64,000 bases of DNA from CADEDH01 sp965262175 (GTDB lineage Bacteria > Actinomycetota > Acidimicrobiia > Acidimicrobiales > SZUA-35): assembly GCA_965262175.1 (NCBI GenBank), contig CBDHES010000002.1:434001-498000 (forward strand), in the 5' to 3' direction. Under the pieces are notes generated by a model, which made no database searches, had not been told where the DNA came from, and worked only from the letters and a program-made list of their open reading frames with translations. Positions 40,459 through 48,902 of this stretch are shown here, piece after piece. Every line of letters begins with the position of its first letter. Within the stretch, counting starts at the first letter, position 1. Position numbers and translations under genes: made by a program.

Positions 40459-41678
40459 AGGTAGACCTCCCGCTCGAAGGAATCGACGATCGTCTCGACT
40501 CGGCCCAGCTCCTCCATGATGTGGCGGGGATCCAGGTTGCCGATGAGCCGACCGTCGTCGTCGACGACGGCGATCGGGAGACCCTTGCCGGCATCGGCGT
40601 AGATCTCGTTGAGGTTGGTGTGAACCGTCGTGGTTGCGAAGTCGGCCCGCAGGGCGCTGGCCAGGTCGTTCGCTCCGTCACCGGCGCTGCGGAGGCCGGC
40701 GTCGGCGGTGAGCACGGCCTTGGGCCGACCATCGGGGTCGACGACGAAGGCGCCGGCCCGTTCCCCGATCTGGCGGAGGGCCCGGTCGAGAGGCATCGAG
40801 GACGGGATCGGGTGCGGTTCCACCATCACCTCGCCCACCTCGATGACCCGGCCCTGGTCGACGTCCTGGACGAACTCGGCGACGTACCCGGTCGCCGGCT
40901 CGGTGAGGATCTCCTCCGGGGTCCCGATCTGGACCACGGCGCCATCCCGCATGATGCACACCCGGTCGCCGATGCGAAGCGCTTCGTTGAGGTCGTGGGT
41001 GATGAACACGATCGTCTTGCGGAGCTTGTCCTGGATCTGCATCATCTCGTCCTGCATCTGCCGGCGGATGAGCGGATCGAGGGCGCTGAACGCCTCGTCC
41101 ATCAGGAGGATGTCGGGGTCGGTGGCCAGCGCCCGGGCCAGACCGACCCGTTGCTGCATGCCGCCCGACAGCTCGCTCGGGAAGCTCTGGGCGTAGGCGT
41201 CGAGGCCGACCAGGGCCAACGCCTCGAGCGATGCGGCATCCCGCTCGTCGCTCGCCATGCCCTGGACCTTCAGCCCGTAGCCGACGTTGTCGATCACGCT
41301 CCGGTGGGGGAAGAGCGCAAAGTGCTGGAACACCATGCCCATCTTCTCTCGGCGGAAGGCCTGCAGCTCCCGCCCCCGTAGCTGCTGCACATCGACCCCT
41401 TCGACCTCAACGGTCCCGGCGGTCACCTTGTGCAGTTTGTTGATCGTCCGTAATGCGGTCGACTTCCCAGACCCGGAGAGGCCCATCACCACGAAGATCT
41501 CGCCTTCGCGTATTTCGAAGTTGACGTCGTTCAGTCCGACAACGTGGCCCGACATCCGCTGGACATCGTCCTTGCCATACCCCGCTTGGCACAGCTCATA
41601 TGCCCGACCCCGCGGTTGGGGGCCGAATATCTTGAAAACGCCGTCGAGCCGAATGACTACGTCACTCTGCTCGCTCAT
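40455..41678 (-). CDS. proV: Glycine betaine/proline ABC ATPase ProV
   Basis: A 407-aa ATPase with Walker A GLSGSGKS (residues 66-73), signature LSGGMQQRVGLARAL, Walker B ILLMDEAFSALDP and the switch FITHDLNEALRI. The C-terminal 120 residues form a CBS-domain pair (VDPDGRPKAVLTADAG; IAVVDDDGRLIGNLDPRHIMEELG), which in relatives senses ionic strength. ATG at 41678 with GGGATGA upstream. A TACACT -10 candidate is at forward 41709-41714. Confidence 0.95.
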   Translation of the reverse strand: MSEQSDVVIRLDGVFKIFGPQPRGRAYELCQAGYGKDDVQRMSGHVVGLNDVNFEIREGEIFVVMGLSGSGKSTALRTINKLHKVTAGTVEVEGVDVQQLRGRELQAFRREKMGMVFQHFALFPHRSVIDNVGYGLKVQGMASDERDAASLEALALVGLDAYAQSFPSELSGGMQQRVGLARALATDPDILLMDEAFSALDPLIRRQMQDEMMQIQDKLRKTIVFITHDLNEALRIGDRVCIMRDGAVVQIGTPEEILTEPATGYVAEFVQDVDQGRVIEVGEVMVEPHPIPSSMPLDRALRQIGERAGAFVVDPDGRPKAVLTADAGLRSAGDGANDLASALRADFATTTVHTNLNEIYADAGKGLPIAVVDDDGRLIGNLDPRHIMEELGRVETIVDSFEREVYL

Positions 41679-41708
41679 CTGTCATCCCATCTGGGTTGAA
41701 AGGCATTA

Positions 41709-41714
41709 AGTGTA
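41709..41714 (-). promoter_or_regulatory. Possible -10 element of proVWX
   Basis: Minus-strand TACACT lies 30 nt before the proV ATG within an unusually AT-rich stretch (41700-41740). No good -35 accompanies it. Confidence 0.35.
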
Positions 41715-41739
41715 GCGACTTTTGCCCGTCTTCGCAGAA

Positions 41740-41768
41740 TTGACATCACGGTCGAGATCGACTAAGCG
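41740..41768 (+). promoter_or_regulatory. Promoter of the transglutaminase/ATP-grasp operon
   Basis: TTGACA (41740-41745), 17 nt, TAAGCG (41763-41768). A second -10 candidate TAGAAT occurs at about 41804. Both point to the gene starting at 41845. Confidence 0.45.
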
Positions 41769-41844
41769 CCTACGATCGTCAGCGAACGGTACCTCCCGGT
41801 GTGACTAGAATCGACAGTCCAGTACCCCCCACCCGGCCGGAGCC

Positions 41845-44800
41845 ATGTCGATCACTGTCGCCATCGAGCACGTCACCACCTATGAGTTCGACCGGGCGGT
41901 CTCCCTCGGCCCCCACGTCGTCCGACTCCGCCCCGCTCCCCACAGCAAGACCCCGATCACCGCCTACTCGCTCCGGGTCGACCCCGCCCAGCACTTCCTC
42001 AACTGGCAACAGGATCCGTTCGGGAACTACGAGGCCCGCCTGGTGTTTCCCGAGAAGTCCCGCCGGCTGGAGGTCGTGGTCGACGTCGTCGCCGAGATGG
42101 GGTCGATCAATCCGTTCGACTTCTTCCTCGAAGAGGAGGCCGAGGAGCTTCCCTGGGAGTACGCGCCGGAGCTGGCCCACGACCTCGCCCCCTACCTCGT
42201 CAAGGACGACGTCGGGCCCGACGTCGCGGCCTGGATCGCCGACGTCGATCGAACCCCCCGACGGACCATCGACTTCCTGGTCGAGCTGAACCAACGGCTG
42301 GCGGACGACGTCGAGTACACGATCCGCATGGAGCCAGGGGTGCAGACCCCTCAGGAGACCCTCGAGCGCGGGATCGGCTCGTGCCGCGACTCGGCCTGGA
42401 TGCTGGTCACCGCCTGCCGGCACCTCGGGCTGGCCGCCCGATTCGTCAGCGGCTACCTGGTCCAGCTCGTCGCCGACGAGCCACCGCTCGACGGCCCGGC
42501 CGGCCCCACCGAGGACTTCACCGACCTCCACGCCTGGACCGAGGTGTTCCTCCCGGGCGCCGGGTGGGTGGGCCTCGATCCGACCTCGGGGCTCTTCGCC
42601 GCCGAGGGCCACATCCCCCTCGCCGCCACTCCCAGCCCCGACACCGCAGCCCCGATCGCCGGAACCCTCGACGAGTGCGAGGTCGAGTTCTCGTTCGCCA
42701 ACAACGTGACCCGGATCGCCGAAGAGCCCCGGGTGACCCTCCCCTACGACGAGGCCGAGTGGCAGGCGATCGACGAGCTCGGGCGGCGGGTCGACGAGCG
42801 TCTCCGGCTGGGCGACGTCCGTCTGACGATGGGTGGTGAGCCGACCTTCGTCTCGATCGACGACATGCAGTCGCCGGAGTGGAACACGCTGGCCGACGGG
42901 TGGACCAAGCGACGCAAGGCCACCGAGCTGATGGCCCGGCTGACCGATCGCTTCGCCCCGACCGGTCTCGTGCACCACGGCCAGGGCAAGTGGTACCCCG
43001 GCGAACCTCTCCCCCGATGGCAACAGACGCTCCTGTGGCGTCTCGACGGTGAGCCGGTGTGGACCGATCGCAAGCTCCAGGCCGACGCGACGTCACCCGG
43101 CTCGACGCCCCGGGAGGCGGCCGAGGAGTTCGTGGCGGCGTTGACCGATCGGCTGGGGATCGAGCCGGGCACGGCGCTCCCCGCCTGGGAGGACCCGATC
43201 CACGATCTCTGGCTGGAGGCCCAGCTGCCCTACGGCCCGGCCCCGACCGACGATGTCGACCCGACCGACCCGGCCCTGTTCGACGAGTGGTCCCGGCGGA
43301 CGCTGGCCTCCCGACTGGAGTCCCGCATCGGGGTGCCGACCGGGTACGTGCTGCCTCTTCACCGGGGCTACGGCCGTCCCGGCTGGACGACCTCGACCTG
43401 GAAGACTCGACGGGACCACCTCTTCCTCGTCCCCGGCGACTCCCCGCTCGGCTACCGGCTGCCGATCCAATCGCTGTCGTGGGCCGATCCCCCACCCGAG
43501 TACCTCCCTTCCCAGTTCGCCACCCTCCGACCGTTGCCGCGGTTCCGCCCCTTCGCCGTCGGTGCTCCCGGCGCCGGCACGGCTGACGGTGCCGTCCTGA
43601 CCGGCGGACCGCCGACCGCCCTGTGCACCGAGGTCCGCGACGGCACGCTGCACGTGTTCCTCCCCCCTCTCGGCGACACCGGAGCCCTGCTCGAACTGGT
43701 GGCGGCCATCGAAGCCTCGGCCGCCGAGATCGGCGCCCCGGTGGCCATCGAGGGCTACCCGTTCCCCACCGACCCCCGGCTGGGCCGCCTCGCCGTCACC
43801 CCCGACCCGGGGGTGATCGAGGTCAACGTGCCGCCGGCCTCGGACTGGACCGAGCTCCGCACGATCGTCGAGGGGGTGTACGCCGACGCCCGGGCGACCC
43901 GCCTCGGAACCGAGAAGTTCGACCTCGACGGCGCCCACAACGGCACCGGCGGTGGCAACCACATGACGATCGGGGCCGCCGCCGCACCCGACAGCCCGCT
44001 GCTCCGCCGCCCCTCGTTGCTCCGGTCATTGCTCACCTACTGGCAGCACCACCCCGCGTTGTCCTACGTGTTCTCCGGTCGATTCATCGGACCGTCGAGC
44101 CAGGCCCCCCGGGTCGACGAGGGCCGCGACGACAGCCTCTTCGAGCTGGAGACGGCGTTCGACGAGCTGGCCCGTCACGGCGATGGCGGTCCGCCGTGGC
44201 TGGTCGATCGACTGCTCCGGAACCTCCTGGTCGACCAGACGGGCAACACCCACCGGGCCGAGTTCTGCATCGACAAGCTGTTCAGCCCCGAGGGCGAGCG
44301 GGGCCGGCTCGGCCTGCTCGAGCTGCGGGCCTTCGAGATGCCACCCCATCCCCGGATGGCGATGGTCCAGGCCCTCCTCGTCCGCTCGATCATCGCCCGG
44401 TGCTGGGAGGACCCGTACCAGGGGCCGCTGGCCCGGTGGGGTACCGCCCTCCAGGACCGATTCATGCTCCCCTGGTACCTCGAGCGAGACCTCCGCGACG
44501 TCGTGACCGACCTGGTCGACCACGGGTTCGACCTCGACGAGGGGTGGTTCGACCCGTTCCTCTCGTTCCGGTTCCCCCGCCACGGCTCGGTGACGGTCGA
44601 CGGGGTCGGCCTCGAGCTGCGGGGAGCGATCGAGCCATGGCACGTCCTGGGCGAGGAAGCGACGGGGAGCGGCATGGCCCGGTACGTCGACTCGTCGGTC
44701 GAGCGCCTCCAGTTGCTGGCCACGGGGTATGTCGGCGAACGGTACGCCGTGACCTGCAACGGCGTCGAGGTCCCGCTCCAGGAGACCGACGTCAACGGCA

Positions 44801-45126
44801 CGTTCGTGGCCGGCATCCGCTACAAGGCATGGCAGCCCCCGTCCGGTCTCCATCCGACGATCGGCATCGACTCGCCCCTCACCTTCGACCTGATCGACAC
44901 CTGGACCGGTCGGGCGGTCGGCGGGTGTCGGTACCACGTCGTCCACCCCGGTGGGCTGTCGCACGAGCAGTACCCGGTGAACGCTGCGGTCGCCGAGACC
45001 AGGCGGCGGGCCCGGTTCGAGCCGCTCGGCCACTCCCCGGGGGCGACGGCGCCGGTGGCGATCCGCCCCGCCGATCACCGCGAGCACCCCACGACCCTCG
45101 ATCTGCGGCGCATCACGCCGCGATGA
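41845..45126 (+). CDS. Transglutaminase-like/DUF2126 fusion protein
   Basis: A 1093-aa protein. Residues 1-85 are the transglutaminase N-terminal beta domain. Residues 130-270 are a transglutaminase/protease core with Cys in GSCRDSAW (about 181), His in DLHAWTEV (about 228) and Asp in GLDPTSG (about 244). From 300 onward it is a DUF2126 domain with MGGEPTFVSIDDMQSPEWN, FDLDGAHNGTGGGNHMTIGAA and PPHPRMAMVQALLVRSIIARCW. DUF2126 is related to amidoligase/GS-type domains by context only. It heads a three-gene operon predicted to make or process a peptide or amide. SD GGAG precedes ATG 41845. Confidence 0.92.
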   Translation: MSITVAIEHVTTYEFDRAVSLGPHVVRLRPAPHSKTPITAYSLRVDPAQHFLNWQQDPFGNYEARLVFPEKSRRLEVVVDVVAEMGSINPFDFFLEEEAEELPWEYAPELAHDLAPYLVKDDVGPDVAAWIADVDRTPRRTIDFLVELNQRLADDVEYTIRMEPGVQTPQETLERGIGSCRDSAWMLVTACRHLGLAARFVSGYLVQLVADEPPLDGPAGPTEDFTDLHAWTEVFLPGAGWVGLDPTSGLFAAEGHIPLAATPSPDTAAPIAGTLDECEVEFSFANNVTRIAEEPRVTLPYDEAEWQAIDELGRRVDERLRLGDVRLTMGGEPTFVSIDDMQSPEWNTLADGWTKRRKATELMARLTDRFAPTGLVHHGQGKWYPGEPLPRWQQTLLWRLDGEPVWTDRKLQADATSPGSTPREAAEEFVAALTDRLGIEPGTALPAWEDPIHDLWLEAQLPYGPAPTDDVDPTDPALFDEWSRRTLASRLESRIGVPTGYVLPLHRGYGRPGWTTSTWKTRRDHLFLVPGDSPLGYRLPIQSLSWADPPPEYLPSQFATLRPLPRFRPFAVGAPGAGTADGAVLTGGPPTALCTEVRDGTLHVFLPPLGDTGALLELVAAIEASAAEIGAPVAIEGYPFPTDPRLGRLAVTPDPGVIEVNVPPASDWTELRTIVEGVYADARATRLGTEKFDLDGAHNGTGGGNHMTIGAAAAPDSPLLRRPSLLRSLLTYWQHHPALSYVFSGRFIGPSSQAPRVDEGRDDSLFELETAFDELARHGDGGPPWLVDRLLRNLLVDQTGNTHRAEFCIDKLFSPEGERGRLGLLELRAFEMPPHPRMAMVQALLVRSIIARCWEDPYQGPLARWGTALQDRFMLPWYLERDLRDVVTDLVDHGFDLDEGWFDPFLSFRFPRHGSVTVDGVGLELRGAIEPWHVLGEEATGSGMARYVDSSVERLQLLATGYVGERYAVTCNGVEVPLQETDVNGTFVAGIRYKAWQPPSGLHPTIGIDSPLTFDLIDTWTGRAVGGCRYHVVHPGGLSHEQYPVNAAVAETRRRARFEPLGHSPGATAPVAIRPADHREHPTTLDLRRITPR

Positions 45127-45160
45127 GCAGGGGTAGGCCGACGGGCTCGGGAGGCGCCCG

Positions 45161-47854
45161 GTGAGCACGCTGGAACTCGGCGATGCGCTCGACGGCTACG
45201 AGCCGACACCGGGCGTGGTCGACGAGGTGGTGCACCCCGACGCCACGCTACGGCCGCACTGGAAGCATGTCGGGTCGGCGCTCAACGCCCTGGGAACCGA
45301 CGAGCTGCGCCGACGCCAGCGCGACGTCCATCGGCTCCTCCAGGCCGATGGGGCGACCTACCGGATCCTGGCAACCGACCGGGCGGTGCCGTGGAAGCTC
45401 GACGCCGTGCCGCTCCTCATCTCGAGCGAGGAGTGGGCGGCGATCGAGGATGGGATCATCCAGCGGGCGGTCCTGCTCGACCTCGTCCTGCGCGACCTGT
45501 ACGGCGACCAGCGGCTCCTCCAGCGTGGCGTCATTCCGCCCGAGATCGTCTTTCGCCACCCCGGCTACTCGCCGGCCTGCCACGACATCGCCCTCCCCGA
45601 CCGCAGCCAGCTGTTCACCTACGCCGTCGACCTCGGCCGTGACGCCGATGGACGGTTCCAGGTGGTGAGCGACTTCGCCCAGGCCCCGGCCGGATCGGGC
45701 TATGCGCTGGAGAACCGGGTCGTGCTGTCGCGGGTATTCCCCAGCCTGTACCGCGATGCCCAGGTCCACCGGGTGGCACCCTTCTTCCGGGCGCTCCGTG
45801 CGGGCCTGGAGGCGCTCGGCTCGCATCGGAGCAGCAACCCCCGGATCGTGGTCCTCTCCCCCGGCACCCGTTCCGAGACGGCCTTCGAGCATGCCTACAC
45901 CGCCTCCCACCTCGGCTACAGCCTCGTCGAGGGCAGCGACCTCGTCGTCCGCAACGGTTCGGTGTTCCTCCGCTCGCTCGGCGGACTGGAACCGGTCGAT
46001 GTGATCCTCCGCCGGGTCGATGGCGACTTCTGCGATCCGCTCGAGCTGCGCGGCGACTCCCAGCTGGGGACGCCCGGCCTCGTCGAGGCGTGCCGACAGG
46101 GGACGGTGTCGGTGGTGAACACGATCGGGAGCGCAGCGATCGAGAACCCGGCGCTCAACGCCTTCCTCCCCGCGGCGGCCCAGGCGCTGCTGGGCCAGGA
46201 CCTCCTCCTGCCGAGCGTCACCTCCTGGTGGTGCGGCGACCCCGAGGGTCGGGCGGCCGTCCTGGCCGACGTGGCCAACATGGTCGTCACGGCGATCGAC
46301 GGCCGCGACGGCCCCTACGTCGGCCCCATGCTGACCGACGCCGAGCGAGCCGAGGTCGAGCGGCGGGTCGAGGCCGACCCCCGACGGTGGGCGGCCCACG
46401 CCATGGTGCCGCTGTCGACCACCCCGACCCTGACGACCGCCGGCCTGGCCCCCCGCCGAACGCTGCTCCGCACGTATGCCGTCGCCGGGGGCGGTTCGTA
46501 CAAGGTCATGGCCGGCGGGCTGACCCGGGTCGCCCCTGACACCTCGACCGGGTTGATCTCCAGCCAGGCCGGTGCCCTGGCCAAGGACACCTGGGTCCTG
46601 TCGAGCGAGCCGGAGCCCCCGTCGATGCTGTGGCTCCGGACCGAGCCCGCCATCGGCGTCGACGGACCGTTCGGTGGCCTGTCGGGCCGAGCGGCCGAGA
46701 ACCTGTTCTGGGTGGGCCGGTACGCCGAGCGGGCCGAGTCGGTCGTCCGGCTGCTCCGGGCGATCCACGACCGGCGTAGCGATCAGATGACGGCCGATCA
46801 GGCGAGCGTCACGACCGTCGAGGTTCTCATGGAGGCCCTCTACACGGTCACCTACACCGTGCCGGTGGCCCCCCGCCCGACGCTCCCGCCCGACAGCTCG
46901 GGTCTCGACGGCCCGCCACCGGGCAACCCCGTGTCGGAGCCGGTCGCTGGAGATCCCGCGGAGGGACCATCGGTCGGCGAGACCCCGGCCGTCGACCCCG
47001 ATGGCGGCCGGGACGACCTCGCCTTCGACGAGCTGTTCTCCCTGACCTGCGACGCCGGACGGCCCGGATCGCTCGCCTATGCGGTGGCCCGCCTCCTGGT
47101 CTCGGCCGAGGCCGTCCGCGACCAGCTGTCGATCGACACCTGGCAGATCACGAGCGAGCTCGAGCACCAGCTGAAGACGCTGTCGACCACGGCGGCCGAG
47201 CGTCAGGACGTCGTCCAGGGGACGTTGGGCAACGTCATGGAGTCGCTGTTGGCCCTCCACGGGCTGGCCGGCGAGTCGATGATCCGCGACGCCGGATGGC
47301 ACTTCCTCGAGGCCGGCCGGCGGATCGAGCGGGGCCTCAACCTGGTCCATCTCCTGTCCGCCACGTTGTCGAGCGAGCGGGACCAGGCGACCGACAGCCT
47401 GGTGCTCGAGTCGGTCCTGCTGTCGGCCGAGAGCATCATCACGTACCGCCGTCGGTACCGGTCCCGAGCCGGGGTCCCCACCGTCCTCGATCTGCTGGTG
47501 GCCGATCCGGGCAACCCCCGCTCGCTCCGGTACCAGGTCGACCGGCTGACCGACGCGCTGGCCGAGCTTCCTCCCGCCGGCCCGGCCGGGGCGTTGTCGG
47601 GGGCCCAGCGGGTGGCGCTTCAACTGTCGACGGTGATCCAGCTGGCCGATACGGCCGATCTGGCGTGGTCGGACCCGGCCGGATGGCGGCCCGGTCTGGT
47701 CGACTTCTTCGACCTGACCCGCGGCCTCCTGGAGGAGGCCGGGTTGGCGGTGACGACCACCAACTTCGCCCACCTCCCACCCCGGCGGGCGCTCGACGAG
47801 ATCGGCTCCAGCCCCGACGGCGGCGTCGGCCCGCCCTCGGAGGTCGGGTCGTGA
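45161..47854 (+). CDS. Circularly permuted ATP-grasp / alpha-E fusion protein
   Basis: An 897-aa fusion. Residues 1-490 are a CP-ATP-grasp type 2 domain (DUF404/DUF407), with LLQADGATYRI, YGDQRLLQRGVIPPEIVFRHPGYSPAC, LSPGTRSETAFEHAYTASHLGYSLVEGSDL and VVNTIGSAAIENPALNAFLPAAAQALLGQDLLLPSVTSWWCG. After GRAAENLFWVGRYAERAESVVRLLRAIHDR the helical alpha-E domain (DUF403) begins; it is interrupted by a Pro-rich insertion (about 565-625). ATP-grasp domains form peptide/amide bonds with ATP. GTG at 45161 with GGAGG. The stop overlaps the next gene (GTGA). Confidence 0.92.
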   Translation: MSTLELGDALDGYEPTPGVVDEVVHPDATLRPHWKHVGSALNALGTDELRRRQRDVHRLLQADGATYRILATDRAVPWKLDAVPLLISSEEWAAIEDGIIQRAVLLDLVLRDLYGDQRLLQRGVIPPEIVFRHPGYSPACHDIALPDRSQLFTYAVDLGRDADGRFQVVSDFAQAPAGSGYALENRVVLSRVFPSLYRDAQVHRVAPFFRALRAGLEALGSHRSSNPRIVVLSPGTRSETAFEHAYTASHLGYSLVEGSDLVVRNGSVFLRSLGGLEPVDVILRRVDGDFCDPLELRGDSQLGTPGLVEACRQGTVSVVNTIGSAAIENPALNAFLPAAAQALLGQDLLLPSVTSWWCGDPEGRAAVLADVANMVVTAIDGRDGPYVGPMLTDAERAEVERRVEADPRRWAAHAMVPLSTTPTLTTAGLAPRRTLLRTYAVAGGGSYKVMAGGLTRVAPDTSTGLISSQAGALAKDTWVLSSEPEPPSMLWLRTEPAIGVDGPFGGLSGRAAENLFWVGRYAERAESVVRLLRAIHDRRSDQMTADQASVTTVEVLMEALYTVTYTVPVAPRPTLPPDSSGLDGPPPGNPVSEPVAGDPAEGPSVGETPAVDPDGGRDDLAFDELFSLTCDAGRPGSLAYAVARLLVSAEAVRDQLSIDTWQITSELEHQLKTLSTTAAERQDVVQGTLGNVMESLLALHGLAGESMIRDAGWHFLEAGRRIERGLNLVHLLSATLSSERDQATDSLVLESVLLSAESIITYRRRYRSRAGVPTVLDLLVADPGNPRSLRYQVDRLTDALAELPPAGPAGALSGAQRVALQLSTVIQLADTADLAWSDPAGWRPGLVDFFDLTRGLLEEAGLAVTTTNFAHLPPRRALDEIGSSPDGGVGPPSEVGS

Positions 47855-48735
47855 AGCGGTACCGGGTGGTGCATGTCACCGAGTACCGCTACAAGGCGCC
47901 GGTGACGTCGTCGTACGGTCAGGTCTGCCTCCTCCCCCGAGCCACCGCCGGGCAGGTTCCCCGGGGTGGCTCGGTGACCATCGAGCCCGGCCCGTCCGAC
48001 AGTCGGGAGCGGTCCGACTACTTCGGGAACCGGGTCGGCTACTTCCACGTCGACCGGACCCACGTGCTGCTCCGGGTGGCGGCGACGAGCGAGGTCGAGG
48101 TCGACGACACCACCCGCGACGTCCCCCTCGAGGCCAACCGGCCCCTGGCGTGGACCAGGCGAGCGATGACCGAGCTCGATGGCGACGATCGACTCGTCGC
48201 CTCGATGCTGATGCTCGATTCCGCTCGGGCCACCGTCGACGACGCCGTCCGGGCCTACGCCGCGCCGTCGTTCGAGGATCGGCGACCGATGATCGAGTGC
48301 CTCGCCGACCTGGTGCACCGCATCAACCGGGACTTCGACTTCGAGGTCGAGGCCACCAAGGTGACGAGCACGATCGACGACCTCTTCGAGACCGGGGCCG
48401 GGGTGTGTCAGGACTTCGCCCACCTGGCGGTGGCGTGCCTCCGGGCCAGCGGGCTCCCGGGCCGATACGTCAGCGGGTACCTGGAGACCGATCCTCCGCC
48501 GGGCAAGCCCAAGCTCCAGGGGGCCGATGCCTCCCACGCCTGGGCGGCGACGCTGATCCCGGGCGTGGGGTGGATCGACCTCGATCCGACGAACGACCAG
48601 TTCGTCAACGATCGCTACGTCACCGTCGCCTTCGGCCGCGACTACAACGACATCACCCCGGTCAAGGGCGTGATCTACAGCGACAGCGCCGCCGCCGACC
48701 TCGACGTGTCGGTCGACGTCATCCGCCTCGCCTGA
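47851..48735 (+). CDS. Transglutaminase-family protein
   Basis: A 294-aa protein with a transglutaminase N-terminal beta domain (HVTEYRYKAPVTSSYGQVCLLPR) and a papain-like core. The Cys is in GAGVCQDFAHLAVACLRASGLPGRYVSGYL (about residue 187), the His in ASHAWAATLIPGVGW and the Asp in DLDPTND. The triad suggests amide hydrolysis or transfer. It completes the conserved operon with the ATP-grasp/alpha-E and DUF2126 proteins. GTG at 47851 overlaps the previous stop, with GGAGG 7 nt upstream. Confidence 0.93.
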   Translation: MKRYRVVHVTEYRYKAPVTSSYGQVCLLPRATAGQVPRGGSVTIEPGPSDSRERSDYFGNRVGYFHVDRTHVLLRVAATSEVEVDDTTRDVPLEANRPLAWTRRAMTELDGDDRLVASMLMLDSARATVDDAVRAYAAPSFEDRRPMIECLADLVHRINRDFDFEVEATKVTSTIDDLFETGAGVCQDFAHLAVACLRASGLPGRYVSGYLETDPPPGKPKLQGADASHAWAATLIPGVGWIDLDPTNDQFVNDRYVTVAFGRDYNDITPVKGVIYSDSAAADLDVSVDVIRLA

Positions 48736-48801
48736 CCCTCCCCGAGGCCGCCCGGGTGTCGCCGCGTCGAGGGCCCGTGACCGATGACGCCCCACCGAGT
48801 C

Positions 48802-48840
48802 TTGACAGCGGTAAGACCCGGCCGTAGCGTGCGTCTTACC
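48802..48840 (+). promoter_or_regulatory. Promoter and operator of the DHA2 exporter gene
   Basis: TTGACA (48802-48807), 17-nt spacer and TAGCGT (48825-48830) form a strong promoter. Perfect 8-bp arms GGTAAGAC (48810-48817) and GTCTTACC (48833-48840) flank the -10, separated by 15 nt. A dimeric repressor bound here would block RNA polymerase. No regulator gene is adjacent. Confidence 0.75.
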
Positions 48841-48902
48841 ACTGGCAACTTGCTCGTGGAAGGACCGCAGAAGACCGCGCCGGCCGAACCCGGAGGAGTG
48901 CC

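Noticed and set aside
45248..47773. 841-codon minus-strand frame opposite the ATP-grasp/alpha-E gene
   Set aside because: A shadow of the real gene: it is rich in G, R, D, V and Q residues and has no motifs.
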